Assembly (NCBI GenBank): GCA_009760855.2
Contig: WPIO01000100.1
Span: 679,501 to 743,500, forward strand
DNA length: 64,000 nucleotides
Direction: 5' to 3'
Source: Cristatella mucedo
Taxonomy: Eukaryota; Bryozoa; Phylactolaemata; Cristatellidae
In this document: in pieces, positions 1-34,624 of the stretch
Position numbering within the stretch: the stretch's first letter is position 1
How the letters are laid out: the number at the start of each line of letters is the position of its first letter
The notes under the pieces: generated by a model
The model's database searches: none
What the model saw: only the letters and a program-made list of their open reading frames with translations
What the model was told of the DNA's origin: nothing
Position numbers and translations under genes: made by a program

Positions 1-1500
1 CGGACGAGACTGCGGCGGGGAGTGAAGAGTTAGTGCCGGCGAAAGTACGCAAAGCGCCTACTGAGGAGGCAGGCTGAGATGCTAGCTGGAGAGCGCACGC
101 GAGCTGCTCGCCGAGCGGTCTGTGGCAAAGGCCCAGGATTCCAGTGACAGATGGTGGCGCACAGTTCGGTGGCCTCGGTCCTCGAACCGTTGGCTGCGGA
201 GACACACGAGGTGCCAACAGAGGACGCGAGCGAGACGCCTGCGGCACGCGGAGAGGCGCGGCAGCTGCAGCGACCGTGGCCGGCGATAGGGCGAAGGCCT
301 CTTTCGGTGGAAAGCGAGACAGACTGGCCAGCGCGGCCAGCGAGTTGGCACCGATGGTTCCGGAAGAGAGAGCAGCAGCAGCAGGGAGCGGAGCGGCGTC
401 AGCGGATGTGCGCTGCGCGCCTGCCTAAGGGAGCGAGCGAGACGCTTGCCAAGCGCGCGAGGCAGAGGACACGCGCGAGGCGCCCACTGCACAAAAGACG
501 CGCGAGGCGACAGCGGCCGCGGTTGTCGTGCGACGGTGTCTCCGGCGGCGGCTGTTCCAGTGGGAGTCTCGCGGAGGCGGAGCGGGCGCGCGTTCGCGGT
601 AAACGAGACACTCCTTTATTACTCCCGACGGGCGCATATCTATGGGAGCCCAATCAATCGCAGCAGACGACACGAAATATAATCTGCATTTGTGGCCCGA
701 CGCTGCACAGTTTCACTGGTTTAACTATTGGCTACAGGCGAGGCACGTGCATTAGCGTCAGGCGCTTGCCTAATTGCAGCAGAAGACGCGGGCGTACACA
801 GCCCGCGTCTGGAAGACGGCTGCGGAAATTCGTGCGGCGATGACTGCCGGCCATAGAGAGGCGAGTAAAGCCTGTGCGGCAGAGGGATGAGGCATGGACC
901 CAACCCCTAGCTACGGGGAAAGACCCCCAGCAATGCAGCCCCGGCGGTGCAAAGAGGCCGGTGGCTTCAGCAGCCTGCTGGTTGCCAAAGGCCCTGCTCC
1001 AGCGTGCCTCTGAGCGACTGTGAGGTTGCCTGCATGCCTGCCTGTGAGGACAGCCGTTTAGTTTTAGTTGCTGGACTGTCGCTTGCTTGCTGTCGGGGCA
1101 TCAAACTATAGGGCCTTGCGTTAGCATGCGCCGAAAGTCTGGAACTCTCTTCCGGCTTCCTTCCCCGTTTGCTCTGACTTCGTATCATTAAAGTCTCAGC
1201 TAAAGAAGCTACCGTTTCGGCCGTCTTTCGCTTGGCCCTAGTAGACTTGTCACATTCATTCATTCCTGAATTCCTTACTGCTTTTCGTGCGTAACCTTAG
1301 CGAGATTCAGTGCTTCATGCTACTTGCCAGAGGTCTTGAAACCCGGTCGCACTAGGCAGTGGCAAAGTCAAGGGGAGCGACAGGAGGGTAGATCCCCCCC
1401 CCGTCAGTCGGCTAAGGAGCAGCTCTCGCTGATAGCCGCTATCGTAGGCAATCGGCTTCAGTTGGTTTTAACTAGGACGCCTGGAGCCACCGGGGTGCGG
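1..1500. other. CpG-rich sequence without a supportable gene
   Basis: The first 900 bases are rich in CG, with long open frames on both strands but no recognisable domain, splice signals or codon logic. It could be a promoter, a first exon or a 5' UTR of a neighbouring gene. The 900-1500 stretch is ordinary non-coding sequence. Confidence 0.3.
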
Positions 1501-1504
1501 ATGT

Positions 1505-1775
1505 AACCACGAAGACCACGGCTGGGACCGATGGTGGAGGAGGAGGAGGAGGAGGAAGAAGGAGAACCAGCAGAGTGAAAGCTTCTGTCGCCCACAGTCT
1601 GTAAGGGAAGTAATGGAAAAGCCAATTTTTTTTTAAAAAAAAGGGACCTGGGAGAACGAGGAGACTGAGACTGGTGCAGCAGTTTGCACCTAAGTTTAAA
1701 AGCTAAGCCGTGGCGAGTCTTGTGGGTCATTGTGAGAACTTGACGCTGCATCCGCTGATCAACTGGAAGCCACCA
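1505..1775 (-). mobile_element. L2-B LINE remnant
   Basis: It reads in part WWLPVDQRMQ, VLTMTHKTRHGLA, PLQTVGDRSFHSAG on the minus strand, the same order as in better L2-B copies (LGWLPVQQRIQ, LTHKARHGLA, LKAVGD.SFSSAG). It contains frame breaks and poly-T/GGA simple repeats. Confidence 0.7.
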
Positions 1776-2095
1776 AAGTAACATGGCCACAAAGGATTCA
1801 CACGGTAAAGCCTATGGGATTTATTATCCGAGCCTATTCATCGCCAGCAATAAATGTTTTATAGCTTTTTTTCGAGAGCCAAAAAGTAAATGCCATAAGT
1901 CTAGCCTCGACAGAACGAGGGAGCTAGTGAGATCGGTAGCCAGCCATTGTGGTACACAGTTCCTAATCTCATACTGGGATCGAACGGGATGGATGGATAG
2001 CTGTGGCAGCGGTCTTCCTAATAAAAATTTCCAGCGTCAAGCATTTATCCAAGAGAATGATTACATGCCGAGTACACGACGGCGGTAGCACTGAA

Positions 2096-2670
2096 TCACT
2101 CAACATCAATATCTTTTGGAAGGGCAAGTCTGGTGTCGAACACAAGTTGGAAGACCTCACCCTCAATATTGGTTCATCTGGCGTCACTCCCATGAGGCCT
2201 GCTCCTAACCTGGACGTACTGCCCCAACACGAAGTGCGAGTGGCTGAGTTCATTGCCTCCACTGTCAGTTCGGCTAAGGAACATTGCCAAAGTTAATACC
2301 TTTTTTAGATAAGAATACCGCGTTCAAGCAAGTTGACCAGTGCGTGACATCTGTTCTACGTTACTGCACTTGCCTTTAATAAGGACTACTGGCATGGGCC
2401 TTTAGTCGTCAGTTCACAACTCAGCAATTCGTCTGGTGCATCCCAATAGCACAGTGGCCGCGTTACGTCAGGTACGTCTAAGCTTCACTGGCTCCCAATC
2501 AAGCATCGAATCGACTTCAAGATCGGCTCAGTCGCCGGCTCAGCTTTCAGGTCGCTTCAATCGCTTGCCCATTCGACCTTGCTCCTTCAGTCACTTGCTC
2601 TTGCACCACCCGCTCCACAGCCTTCCAGTCATCTCGCCTTCCTAGGCCCAAAATAGATATCATTTGATTA
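2096..2670 (+). mobile_element. L2-C LINE remnant
   Basis: It contains HKLEDLTLNIGSSGVTP followed by shattered RT-tail sequence (CACTGGCTCCCAATCAAGCA, then AATCGACTTCAAGATC). It matches the copy at 59.7-60.6 kb in order and detail, down to an AAATAGATATC end. It is decayed in all frames. Confidence 0.6.
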
Positions 2671-2904
2671 TGTGCGAATGCTTACCTGAGCACGATCCAG
2701 TGCATGTTACTAACCACGGATCCTATCAACTCGTGGTGCTGAGTGTCTTCTTGCGTGGCTTCGCAAGCTGGTTTATGCACTATAATTCGAATGTCATCAA
2801 CGCTAGGTTATTGCCTCTCTTGCGGAGCATTGTAAGACACCTGTATAGATCCTTGGTTTTCGTGGTGACGCAAAGCCAAATACTTTATATATTATTATTA
2901 TCAT

Positions 2905-3944
2905 CATGCATGCATGCATTGATGACATCCGCACATGGATGGCAGCAAATTTCCTAAAACTAAACGATGACAAAACTAACTTACTAGTTCTTGGCAAACC
3001 CAGTGTGATTCAGAGATTGGAAAGGCTGACGCTCAAAATTGGCTCTGCCAGCATATCTCTAGTTGAATCAGCTCGAAATCTAGGTGTCATATTCCAAAGC
3101 GACCTCTCGTCAGACGACCATATCAGCTCCACAGTCAAATCCGCCTATTTTCAGCTTCACAACATTGCTAAAATTCGGGCTTGTTTAGATAAGGATACCA
3201 CATCTAAGTTTGTCCATGCATTCGTGACATCCCGTCTCGACTTCTGCAACTCACTGCTCGCTGGCCTACCGGCATGTGCGATCAGGCGATTGCAGCTGGT
3301 GCAAAACTCCGCAGCTATGCTTGTCTGTCGTGAGCGTCGCAGTTGCCACATTACTCCACTTCTCGCCGACCTGCACTGGCTACCTACCAGTCAAGCAACG
3401 GATTGACTTCGAGGTTTTGTCTCTCACTTTTTAGGTCCCTTCATTCTATGGCTCCAGCCTATCTTTTAGATATACTACCCCATCAGGCCAAGCATTTTAA
3501 CACCCGCTTTTCGGAATTCAACAGCCTACCAATACCTCGTTCAAACCTCAAATCCTTTGGAGACCGTGCATTTAGTTCGTATGCTCCCAAAGCCTGGAAC
3601 TCCCTCCCGACTTGCACCAGAACGTCCCCTGACTTGACCACATTTAAAAGGCACTTAAAAACACACCTATTTGGGACAGCATTTAGCGGGTCCCTGTGAT
3701 TCGTCCTTGATGTGCTTATGCGTGCTGACACTATGCATGCTGCCTCTAACCACATTTGCATGCTGACCCTGTGCATGTCACGGCTAACCATATAATCATT
3801 ATTCATTTTGTTTGTTTTTTCAAGCATGATTTTACTTACCGTCCAATTGCATTTCACTTTGCAGCAAATGTAAAGCGCCTAGAGGGAGATTAAGTTCTCT
3901 GAGGGCGCTTTATCAAGTGAATTATTATTATTATTATCATTATT
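2905..3944 (+). mobile_element. L2-A LINE, 5'-truncated copy with complete 3' end
   Basis: It starts within the RT domain (DDIRTWMAANFLKLNDDKTN), continues through ARNLGVIFQSDLSSDDHISS, LDFCNSLLAGLPACAIRR and SFGDRAFSSYAPKAWNSLP to THLFGTAFSGSL*. One frameshift lies near 3400. The 3' UTR ends AAAGCGCCTAGAGGGAGATT and a (ATT)n tail. It is a CR1/L2-type non-LTR element. Confidence 0.92.
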
Positions 3945-4409
3945 AGCTAACTTATGTCCGCGAAAATCTCGGTGAATTCCATGTGACTTTTTCGCCAGTC
4001 TCATTGGCACGTTGCTGCTGGCGCGTTTGACTAGAGGCTTTCGCTTGTTCGCAGATTCGCAGCTTCTGCTTCTTCCCCAGTCACTTCCTCCTCTGTCGCT
4101 TCTCCAGTATCCGGCTTGCTGCTGCTGCAAGGCTAGCGCTTCTTGTATACAGAAGTTTACGATGCCTAAGAACGTGAGGCTCTCAGGGCCTTCAAGCTGG
4201 TAAAACGTTTAGGTGCAAAGGAACAGCTCCTCACAGGAATAGATCAAACGCATTCGCGGTGCGAGCTGCGGCGGAGGCTCGGCAGACCATGTGCTGCTGC
4301 AATGGTTGGACAGCCTGCTGCTCAGACTTACTGGACGTTTAGATCAGCGATAACTAACCCTGCCTGAGGATTCTAATAGATGGCGGGACAGAGAGACAGA
4401 GACAGAGAC

Positions 4410-4480
<71 letters not shown>

Positions 4481-5150
4481 CAGAGCGAGTTAGAGAGACA
4501 GAGACAGTGACACAGAGAGAAACGCCAACCCGACTTTTGTTTCCCGTCAACGGTCGCCAGCATTCGCGAATACCACCTCGGTCATACGACCATGCGCTGG
4601 CATAGGAAGCTGGCCGAACGGTTCGCGATCCCCCCACCCCTGCTTGGCCCTGCCCTAAGGAGCCCTACTTGTACCGCCAGCCTTGGCTGCCTCTGGCAGT
4701 GGCTCAATGGTGGGCTCAAGCGCAGGCAGCACTCACTGCTGCTGCGCCCTACGCTGTCTCTACCTTGGCCCACGAGAGAACCGAGCGATCCAGGCGGGCG
4801 CCCTGCAAACTCTCGAGCCGGACGCGGGTTGCCAAGGCCGACCGACGAGGCTAAGCACACTGCCTTCTTCAGAGGCTCTGCTGTTGGCACTTGTAACAGC
4901 CATTGGCAAACAACTGGAAGCTGTTTGTTCTGAGGTACTTGCGGGTGGCGGCACCGTAACAAAAGCGACAACCAAAGCGAAATGCTAGCGACCCCGACAA
5001 ATGCACCCATGAAGAAAGCGAGAAATTGGTATGAGTCAAAAGAACTCCCGATGTTCGGATCGACAGCTATGCATAATTAGTACGTAATATGAAAAAGTAA
5101 AAAAATTGAGAAGGGATCTTATACGAATTATCAATTATTAATGGTTTCTG
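3945..5150. other. No gene seen; contains an AG microsatellite
   Basis: Apart from the repeat at 4386-4522, I see only open frames without family signal. A GC-rich part at 4600-4990 carries a plus-strand frame ending SSEALLLALVTAIGKQLEAV...; it could be an exon but has no support. Confidence 0.3.
4386..4522. repeat. (GA)n microsatellite with GACA interruptions
   Basis: The tract is almost pure GAGA with periodic GACAGAGACA interruptions. Confidence 0.97.
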
Positions 5151-5154
5151 TTTA

Positions 5155-5445
5155 TAAATGAACTTAAAAACACACCTATTTAGGACAGCATTTAGTGGGT
5201 CCCTGTGATTCGTCCTTCATGTGCTTATTCGTGCTGACACTGCGCATGCTGCCACTAACCACATTTGTATGCTGACCCTGTGCATGTCAACCCTAACCAT
5301 GTTATTCATGTTGTTTGTGTATCAAGTATGATATCACTCACCATTCAATTGCATTTCCCTTTGCAGCAAATGTAAAGCGCCTAGAGAGAGATTGAGTTCT
5401 CTGAGGGCACGTTATCAAGTGCATTATTATTATAATTAAGTGAAA
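5155..5445 (+). mobile_element. L2-A LINE 3' end
   Basis: It starts at the last codons (LKTHLFRTAFSGSL*), then the conserved 3' UTR with GTGCTGACACTG and CATGCTGCCACTAACCAC, then AAGCGCCTAGAGAGAGATTG and the ATT tail. It is strongly 5'-truncated. Confidence 0.9.
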
Positions 5446-6580
5446 GAAACTGGCAGTAAGGCAGACTGCAACGTTTCTAGCTCTATTTGCCTTCTGTGGT
5501 TGTAGCTTCGCGGTCCAGCTAATGAAGCGGCGATCCCTCTCTATATCGTCATCGAGTGTGCCACTGCCGCTCCTCGATCGCTTTAGCATGCAGCCAGCCT
5601 GCTCGGGGCGGGGCTGAGTGCTGCGGCATGAGAAGGCTGCGGTGGCCGGCTCACCGATTCACCGTGCGAGACCGGGTGGCGAGCACATGCAAGTGACAGG
5701 AAGCCAGAGCGTTGGAGCAATGGACGCCGGGAGCTTAGCTGAAATACGCGAGCTATTCACCCCCAGTTTAACGTACTATTTTAGCCACGGAGAAATATGT
5801 TTCTCAGAAACGGAAACATCGTTTACATGATGTACAGGCTGCCTAGAGATAGAATTCTTGCAGGTGGAATTATTTCATTGAGGTGTTCCAGTAAAGATTG
5901 TTCTGGCGTATTACGGTCAATGCTACCGATACTGTCATTAGTTAGTTTTAGGCGAGCGCGAATTTGACCTGAGCGTTTACGCCGTTGAACGCTTCTGTCC
6001 CGCGGGTGCTTATGTTGGGTGACCCTCGTGGGCTCGCTGCTCGGCTCTGCTTCAGCCCCTCCCACCAATGGATTCCACTCAAAGAAAGGGCTGCATTGAA
6101 CAGCACGGATGTATCTGCTGATTGAAGCTCACTCAAGCTCATTGAAGCACATGAAGGCTGCAGTGCCATTCTCAAGAGCACGAGAGCGCCATTGACAAAG
6201 CAACCGCACGAAATTTGAGCACTACTACGAGCTCGTTCCCAGGTCGCCTGCCGCCGGATGCCGAATGCAGCTCGGAACGCCGGCTCGGGCAGTAAGCCGC
6301 ACTGAAGCGCCCCAGTGAAGGCGAACCCAGCTCAGCGAAAGCAAGAGCTGCCTGCGCTCGCTCTCGATGCAGGCGCCTCGCGGAAAACGCAGAGCTGGGC
6401 CTATTTGATCGTACGAAGATCTGGCATCGCGAAGCCGGTCCGGGCCGCCTAGGGGCCGACTAGGAGTGAAATGCCGGAGGCGCCTGCTCCAAGCCTGAGT
6501 AGCCGACTCGGTTCGTCCGCGGGTCGGCTGCCGCGTTGGACGGCTGGGCATGGGACGGCCGACGCGAATTTTCTCGGCGA
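5446..6580. other. No gene seen
   Basis: This is sequence downstream of gene 1, GC-rich at 6200-6570. No repeat or domain was recognised; it may include the 3' UTR of gene 1. Confidence 0.3.
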
Positions 6581-28202
<21,622 letters not shown>

Positions 28203-28436
28203 AGTGACTGGGCCTCTGTGTAGCTCGCTGACAGAAGGCGTACAGCAGCGCAGCACGTGAGCTAGTATGCTAGGAAAGTGTTTGTCAGCGCGCTCGACTC
28301 CGCTTCGGTCGGCGATCCGGATGGTAAGTTGGGCCTGCCCCTTCGAAACAGCCGCCGGACTTCTGTGACGCGGCAACAATAGTATCAGTAATCCTATCCA
28401 AGCCGAGATCGCAATACGAACAAAGCCACCAGTCAA

Positions 28437-29989
28437 ATGACCTTACCATTTATCCACTAGCCGGTATATAGTAGCTTATTTTAGATTTTCTGGTTAGTCC
28501 TTAACCTAAGTAAGTATTACCACAGCGCAGCACCGCCTAAATCCTCGTGGCCTTATTACAGAATGGTAGCGATGTACTACCTCGAATTCAGCCAACTACT
28601 GATCGACTACAATTAGGCTGAGATAAGCTAAAATTACGACTGCTCATTACACTGGAGTGCGCTCAGACTGCTTCATAATTATTCATGGCATTCTACTTTC
28701 CTGAGTGACCGAATGCGCTTCGCAGCGAACACCCGTCTTAATACCGGTGAAACCGATGTCGTCTAAAAGGCAGTCTTGATTGCAACTCGCTCCTCCCACT
28801 GAGCGTTCATGGAATAGCTGCGGCAGTTCCCTACGGCCACGCTTCGCTAACGCAATTATCGGTAGAATGAAACCTGTCCACTATAGCCTTTACCGATAGC
28901 AGCCTAAAAATCTTATTTTTGAACTCCGAGCTCTGGGTGTCCCATAAAAAAGCACTCGATAATGCGCATCGATGAGTTCACAGGTCAAGTCTCGCGCCCC
29001 CTTCCCACACCCCCATTCCTTTCAAAGTACCGTGGTCTGAACGGCGTCTACGATTGGTCTCTTGCCAAGTCTTGCTGAAAAAGTAGAACCCTTGGTTTGG
29101 CTGCTGAATCTTTGCCAAGTTTTACCTAAGTCTGGACCTACCCCAGCGAAATTGGTGACGTAAACCGAAGACTTGAGTAGGTAGAAACCAGGTAGGAAGC
29201 AAGACTCGTCGTCTAAGCAGGGCTTTTAACGATCGCCTTGGAGATCTGTATCAAGAAACAGCAGATTACAATCGACATTCCGTCCGGATGGGCTGGCAAG
29301 CATCCACCCAGTGGAACATTGCCGCCAGTTTTCTCAAACACGTGCCTGAAGAATACTTTAAAATTTTGTGGCTGCACTCCTTGAAAACGCTAATTCGTAT
29401 CCAAACGTATTTGAGCTTAATAAGCTCAATTTTAATATATCACTATGCTGGACCGACCGATTCGTGGGCAGCAAAGTTCTTTTTGGGTCAACAAAAAGCG
29501 TCGCAGTCTATCGTGAAAACGCAAGTGGAATGCACATACATTTTTGCAATTAAATCTTGACACAATGCCGCCCAATTTGTAATCGTCACGTTTTTTTCGC
29601 CAAGCCAATTTATAGTTGATGGCTGTAAACTGCGAAAGATTTCCATAGTGCGTCTCTCTAGCCTGGCAAAGCGGGACATCTGCGAGTATCTTTCTTCCTC
29701 CGAGCCTAACGTATTGAACCGGCTGGCCATTAGAAAGATATCTCAGGCATTAGATAGTTTAGGTTAAAGCACTCGGAATATTTTCCGATCGACTTCTCTT
29801 ATGTGTTTAAACGCTGTACGCTGGAGTATATCTACAGCGACAGCTAGCAGTGGGCGATTCAACTTGATCTAGTATGTCTTCTTATTGGTTTCTTTCTCTA
29901 CCCCTCTCTTTTGTTCTGCATCTCGCAATAGATACATCCACAGATGTATACAGATGCACTATATAAATATATAAATATTTTTTTCTTTA
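28437..29989. other. Between genes, nothing recognised
   Basis: No gene, LINE or clear repeat. A possible local inverted arrangement around 29040-29210 (CTTGCTGAAAAAGTAG ... GAAGCAAGACTCG) is weak. Confidence 0.35.
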
Positions 29990-29999
29990 TTTATTTATA

Positions 30000-30281
30000 T
30001 AGTCAGCCCCGACTTACGATGGTTCGAATTACAAAACCCTGAAGATGCGAACTTGGCCACGGTCGCGCAAAAAATCGAAAACCAAAACGTACCCAAGATA
30101 ACTTTTGTAATCCGCACGCGGTCAGTAGATTTTGCAATGCCGAAATTAGTGGGGAGGAAATTATATCTGACTGCTATGCATTGCGGGTACTGAGGGCTAC
30201 TACCTACCATTGTCGATTTAGGAAAATTCGACTTATGAAGATTTTCCTGTCCCCGTTTATTTCGTAAGTCAGGGCTGACTG
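30000..30281. mobile_element. pogo-like MITE
   Basis: The termini are inverted, AGTCAGCCCCGACTTACGA at left and TCGTAAGTCAGGGCTGACTG at right, with TA on both sides. The interior of about 240 bp has no transposase. The CAGT start and TA duplication fit the pogo/Tc1 group. Confidence 0.8.
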
Positions 30282-31199
30282 TATATTGTGTACTTATATA
30301 CAAATGTATGTCTACTCCGCATGTGTATCTATCCGTGTGCACGTTAGAGTTATTTTAGTTATTATTTATTTATATAATATTATATTATTAGTTATTTTGC
30401 TCTTCGCTCTTCTTAAATGCGCTCTCTACACTCAGTTGGTTAAATGCAAGAGACTGTTGTCATCGTTGATGGCGACCAAGCGCGGTCGGCAGAATTTATA
30501 ATTCATTAAAAGTCTCTCCCCCGACCAAGGTCAAGCCGCTCTGGGTCTTAGGCTTGAGCCCCGTGTCATGTGTGGAGCGCCTGAACCGAGATTAAGTTCT
30601 CTTAGGTCAGTATAAATATGAATTATATTAACATGATATCAATCACCGCTAGATAGTGCCGCATCGTATACCAGGCAATTCATCCAGGCGGCCTTTTTAA
30701 GATGTACGGAAACGAAAGAAAACGCTGCTTTAGACTTTAGCATTTAGCAGATGAACGTAACGAGCATCGATAAGCATGCGAAAGCTTAAGTTCCTCGTAG
30801 TGCTATATAATACCGCTCTCGATCTCAAGTGTCCTTCGGCCCTGCTTTCTAATAAATGCAGCGGATTCTAACAACGGCAGTTTCAAGACCTTACATGTCA
30901 ATAAATGGTCAGATGCAACGGCATAATGTAATCCTTTCCTTCGGACATGGCTTCAAGGCCCAATAAGTTGTAGAAGTATGTTTGTACGTAGCTTGCATTG
31001 GAATGTAGCACTTCTTTCGGTGGTTTAGGTTCAGCGTCCTACCTAGTAGGGCAACAATGCATTTATGAATAGCGTCAGCAATACTTGCTTGCGAGTTTTC
31101 TCATACCATAGCAAGACGCAAGGTGCCAGGTAATCAAAACAGAATCCGAGAAAGTGAGACAAAGTGGAAGACTTTATAAATTTATAAATCATTGAAAAT
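30282..31199. other. AT-rich; one SINE-2 copy, no gene
   Basis: Apart from 30515-30635, nothing is recognised. Confidence 0.35.
30515..30635 (+). mobile_element. SINE-2: LINE-tailed short element
   Basis: CCCCCGACCAAGGTCAAG, a box B-like GGCTTGAGCCCCG, then GGAGCGCCTGAACCGAGATT, AAGTTCTCTTAGG and TATAAATATGAATTATATT. The 3' half copies the L2-A tail. Confidence 0.65.
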
Positions 31200-33988
31200 A
31201 ATAAATGTAATAATACAATTGATAAAGCGCCCTCATATAACTCAATCTCTTTGTAGGCGCTTTGCATTTGCTGCAAAGGAAACACGTTCGAATGGTGAGT
31301 GGTGTTGATGTCGGGACGCATGTCGGGGGTGAGTACCAGGCTTTGGGAGCATACAAACTAAATGCACGGTCTCCAAATGATTTGAGGTTTATACGAGGTG
31401 TACGTAAACAGCTAGTTTTTGAAAAGCGGGTGGTACGATGCTTGGCCTGGTGGGAGACTAGATCTGATAGGTGTGCTGGAGCCAAAGAATGAAGGGACCT
31501 AAAAGTGAGCGACAAAACCTTGAAGTCGATCCGTTTTCTGATTGATAGTCAGTGCAGGTCGGCGAGAAATGGTGTGATGTGGCAAATGCGATGCACACGA
31601 CAGACAAACCTAGCTGCACAGTTTTCCACCAGCTGTAATCGCCTGATTGCACATGCCGGTAGGCCAGCAAGCCGTGCTTACAGAAGTCAAGACGGGATGT
31701 CACAAATGCATAGACCAGCATAGTCGTGGGATCCTAATCTAAACAAGCCCGAATTTTAGCAATGTTATGTAGCTGAAAGTAGGCAGGCTTGATTGTGGAG
31801 CTGATGTGGTCATCTAACGAAAGGTCATTTTGGATCATGACACCTAGATTTTGTGCAGGTTCAACGGTAGATATGCTGGCAGAGCTGATTTTGAGCGTTA
31901 GCCTTTCCAATTTCTGAATCACACTTGGTTTGCCCATGACTAGTAAATTATTTTTATCATCATTTAATTCAGGAAAATTTGCTGCCATCCATGTATAGAT
32001 GTCATCAATACATGCAGCAAGGGAGTTGAGAGCATTGAGGTGCTCGCAGGGTGGGAGGGATCAAAGCACAGGTACAACTGAGTGTCATCCGCATAGAAGT
32101 GAAAGCCTAGATTGTGCTTGGCAATCACATCAGCAAGAGGGAGAGTATAAATCATTAAAAGAACCAGACCTAGCACGGAGTCCTGAGGTATTATTTCAGA
32201 GATACCTCAAATGATCTTTGTCCGTTCACGTCAATACTCTGGAATCTCTCACTGAGATATGACCTGAACCATTGCAGTGTCAGTGATGCCCAAGCGAGAT
32301 GAGAGGTGCTCTTGAAGAATTTGGCAATCGATAGTATCAAAGGCTGCCGAAAGATCGAGCAAAACAAGCAGAGATACTCTACCCATGTCTGCATTCCTAA
32401 TTAGGTCGTTGAACACCCGAATAAATGCTGACTCTGTGGAGTGATTAGCTCTAAAGACAGACTGGAACTTACTAGCAAGGTTATAAGTTTCAAAATATGA
32501 GTTCAGCTGGTCCGAAACGACTCATTTGAGTCTATCTGATAGGAACGGTAGAAGGGATGCTGGTAGGTCGTTGCCCAAGTTCTCTTGGACTGACGTCACT
32601 TTCTTGAGAAGTGGCCTGACTACAGCTTTTGTGAAGGTGGTGGGACATGACCTGAGGCTAATGACATATTAATGATATTAGTTATGTATGGCAGCAGTGG
32701 ATCAATGCAGGGTAATAGCAGGACGGTGGAAATATGGTCCAAAGGACTTGCAGTCTTCTTTGATTTGGATAAGAAATTCTGGACCAGATCACTGATGACC
32801 TGCTTAAATGTAGACATTGAGGTGCTGCAAGGAATCGAGGGACAGCATTCTAGGGGAGATGCTGTCACCGCAGGGATGGACTCCCTGATCTTGTCCATCT
32901 TTTGGACATGGAATCAAGAGAAGCGATCAGCTAGATCATCACGTGGATCATCAGGTAATGAGCTAATCTGGGAGCAGTTGAGGAGATGGTTGATCGTTGA
33001 CATCAGCATTTCTGGTTTGTGCATCTGTGATTCAACAATAATTTTATAGAAGCTAGACTTGGCCCTTGCTAGGATCGTTTGGTACGACTTAAAGAAGTCC
33101 TCGTATGCCTGTCGATGGACAGTCAGTCCTGATCTTTTGCATGATTTATCAAGCTTGCGCTTAGTAGACCTAGCTAGTTGAATGTCTGTGGTAAATCATA
33201 GGCCGTCTTGGCGAGGGCACACAGTGCGCTTAGTCAGAGGTGCAAACTCGTCGAGCGTGTCAGCTTGTGTCGTGTTGTAGCTATCTACCAATGATGACAG
33301 ATCGGGAGGGACTGAGCAGCAGAGGTGAGACAGATACTCTCGCACGGACAGCATCGATTTCAAGGGTCTTGAGATTTCGCGATTCAGAGGTGATTTTAGA
33401 TGAGGAGGTGTCGGGCACACACTCTAGACTGAACGAGCTCTGCATGTGGTCAGATAAGCAGGATTTGGTATTAATTGGTGATGACAAAGTGCAGTTGTAT
33501 GAGAAAATCTGGTCGAGTGTGTGACCCTTGATGTGATTAGGGCCATGCACATGAGCCACAAGAGACAATGAGTCAGTCAATGCACGAAATTCAGGGCTGA
33601 AGGAGTCAGATCAGTTATCAATGTTAACTTTGAAATCACCCATAACGACGAGGGATCGATTTCTTGCACACGGAATCGAAATGAGATCGGAGAAATCTGA
33701 GATAAAGGAGGATTTGGTACCTGGTGGGCGATAGACTACTGCCACCATCGGTAGCTTGTTTTCGGGTGAGACAAAGACAATTGATTCAAAAGACTGCGTC
33801 GAGGGTACTGGAAATGGCTTGAAGTTAAATTTCGAGCGCACGATAACAGCAGCTCCACCTCCAGTTTTGATTGATCTAGGAGTGTTGAAGAATGAGAAAC
33901 CAGTCGGGCTACCTTCTTTAATTGTCGTGCAGTTTACCGATTTAGCCAAAACGCGAGCAGGTCAGGACTATTTTCAGAAATAAGATCG
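31200..33988 (-). mobile_element. L2-A LINE, near full-length (endonuclease plus RT)
   Basis: On the minus strand, endonuclease parts come first (TISDLISENSPDLLAF, VAVVYRPPGTKSS, VVMGDFKVNID, then LDQIFS and LSDHMQSSF). These are followed by the linker, the RT domain (VLLDLSAAFDTIDC-type, [34 protein letters not shown]), [16 protein letters not shown] and the C-terminal AFSLYAPKAWYSPP. Frameshifts and stops break it into ten or more pieces. The 3' end has the usual tail at 31200-31280. The 5' end is probably missing. Confidence 0.9.
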
Positions 33989-33989
33989 C

Positions 33990-34132
33990 TTATGGTTCTT
34001 GCCACGATCAAGGTCAAGGTGGATGTAATTGATGGCCTAGGCCGTGGGCTCGAACCCCTTTTATGTAAGTTAAGCAACAGAGTAGAGATTTAAGTTCTCT
34101 TAGGTGGTAAACAAGTGAATTGTATGATTATC
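33990..34132 (+). mobile_element. SINE-2 copy
   Basis: GCCACGATCAAGGTCAAG, GGCCGTGGGCTCGAACCCC (box B-like) and AGAGTAGAGATTTAAGTTCT then a short tail. It is directly adjacent to the L2-A 5' break. Confidence 0.65.
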
Positions 34133-34620
34133 GTATTGCTCACCGGTAGATAGTGCCAGATCTTAAACGCTAGTTAGCGCCATATCTCAAGAAAAGCAGG
34201 CGAAAGATAATCCAAACAGAATCCGAGACAAGTAAGACCTAATGGAAAACAGTCGCGACCTGCCAATTTTTCCCTTGAGAATATCTCCAAGCTTTCTACG
34301 TTTAAAGTAGCTACCTTAATAAAGTGTATTAAAAAGAGCCAAGTAAGCATAGAATGGGCACTCCACTTCATGCCTTACACCTATCCCAGACGCAGCGAAA
34401 GTATGGCTGAGGCTCGCGCGAAAATCCCCCGTGCTCAATGCCAAACATAAACCTCACTGATACCAATCTGCCATTAAATATAAGGTGAGTAATGCATCAT
34501 ATCTAATCAAATATACAAGGGAAAGTCCAACCACATTATACTTAAAGTGAAAATTCCTATACTACTACCACTCGGGTCTTCGCTAAATGAAAACCGTATC
34601 CATCCATAACTCAGGCGTAG
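34133..34620. other. Nothing recognised
   Basis: AT-rich, no gene. Confidence 0.3.
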
Positions 34621-34624
34621 CTGA

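Noticed and set aside
151-843. 230-residue plus-strand frame
   Set aside because: CpG-rich sequence has few stops in all frames. No domain, no splice logic, and competing frames exist on both strands.
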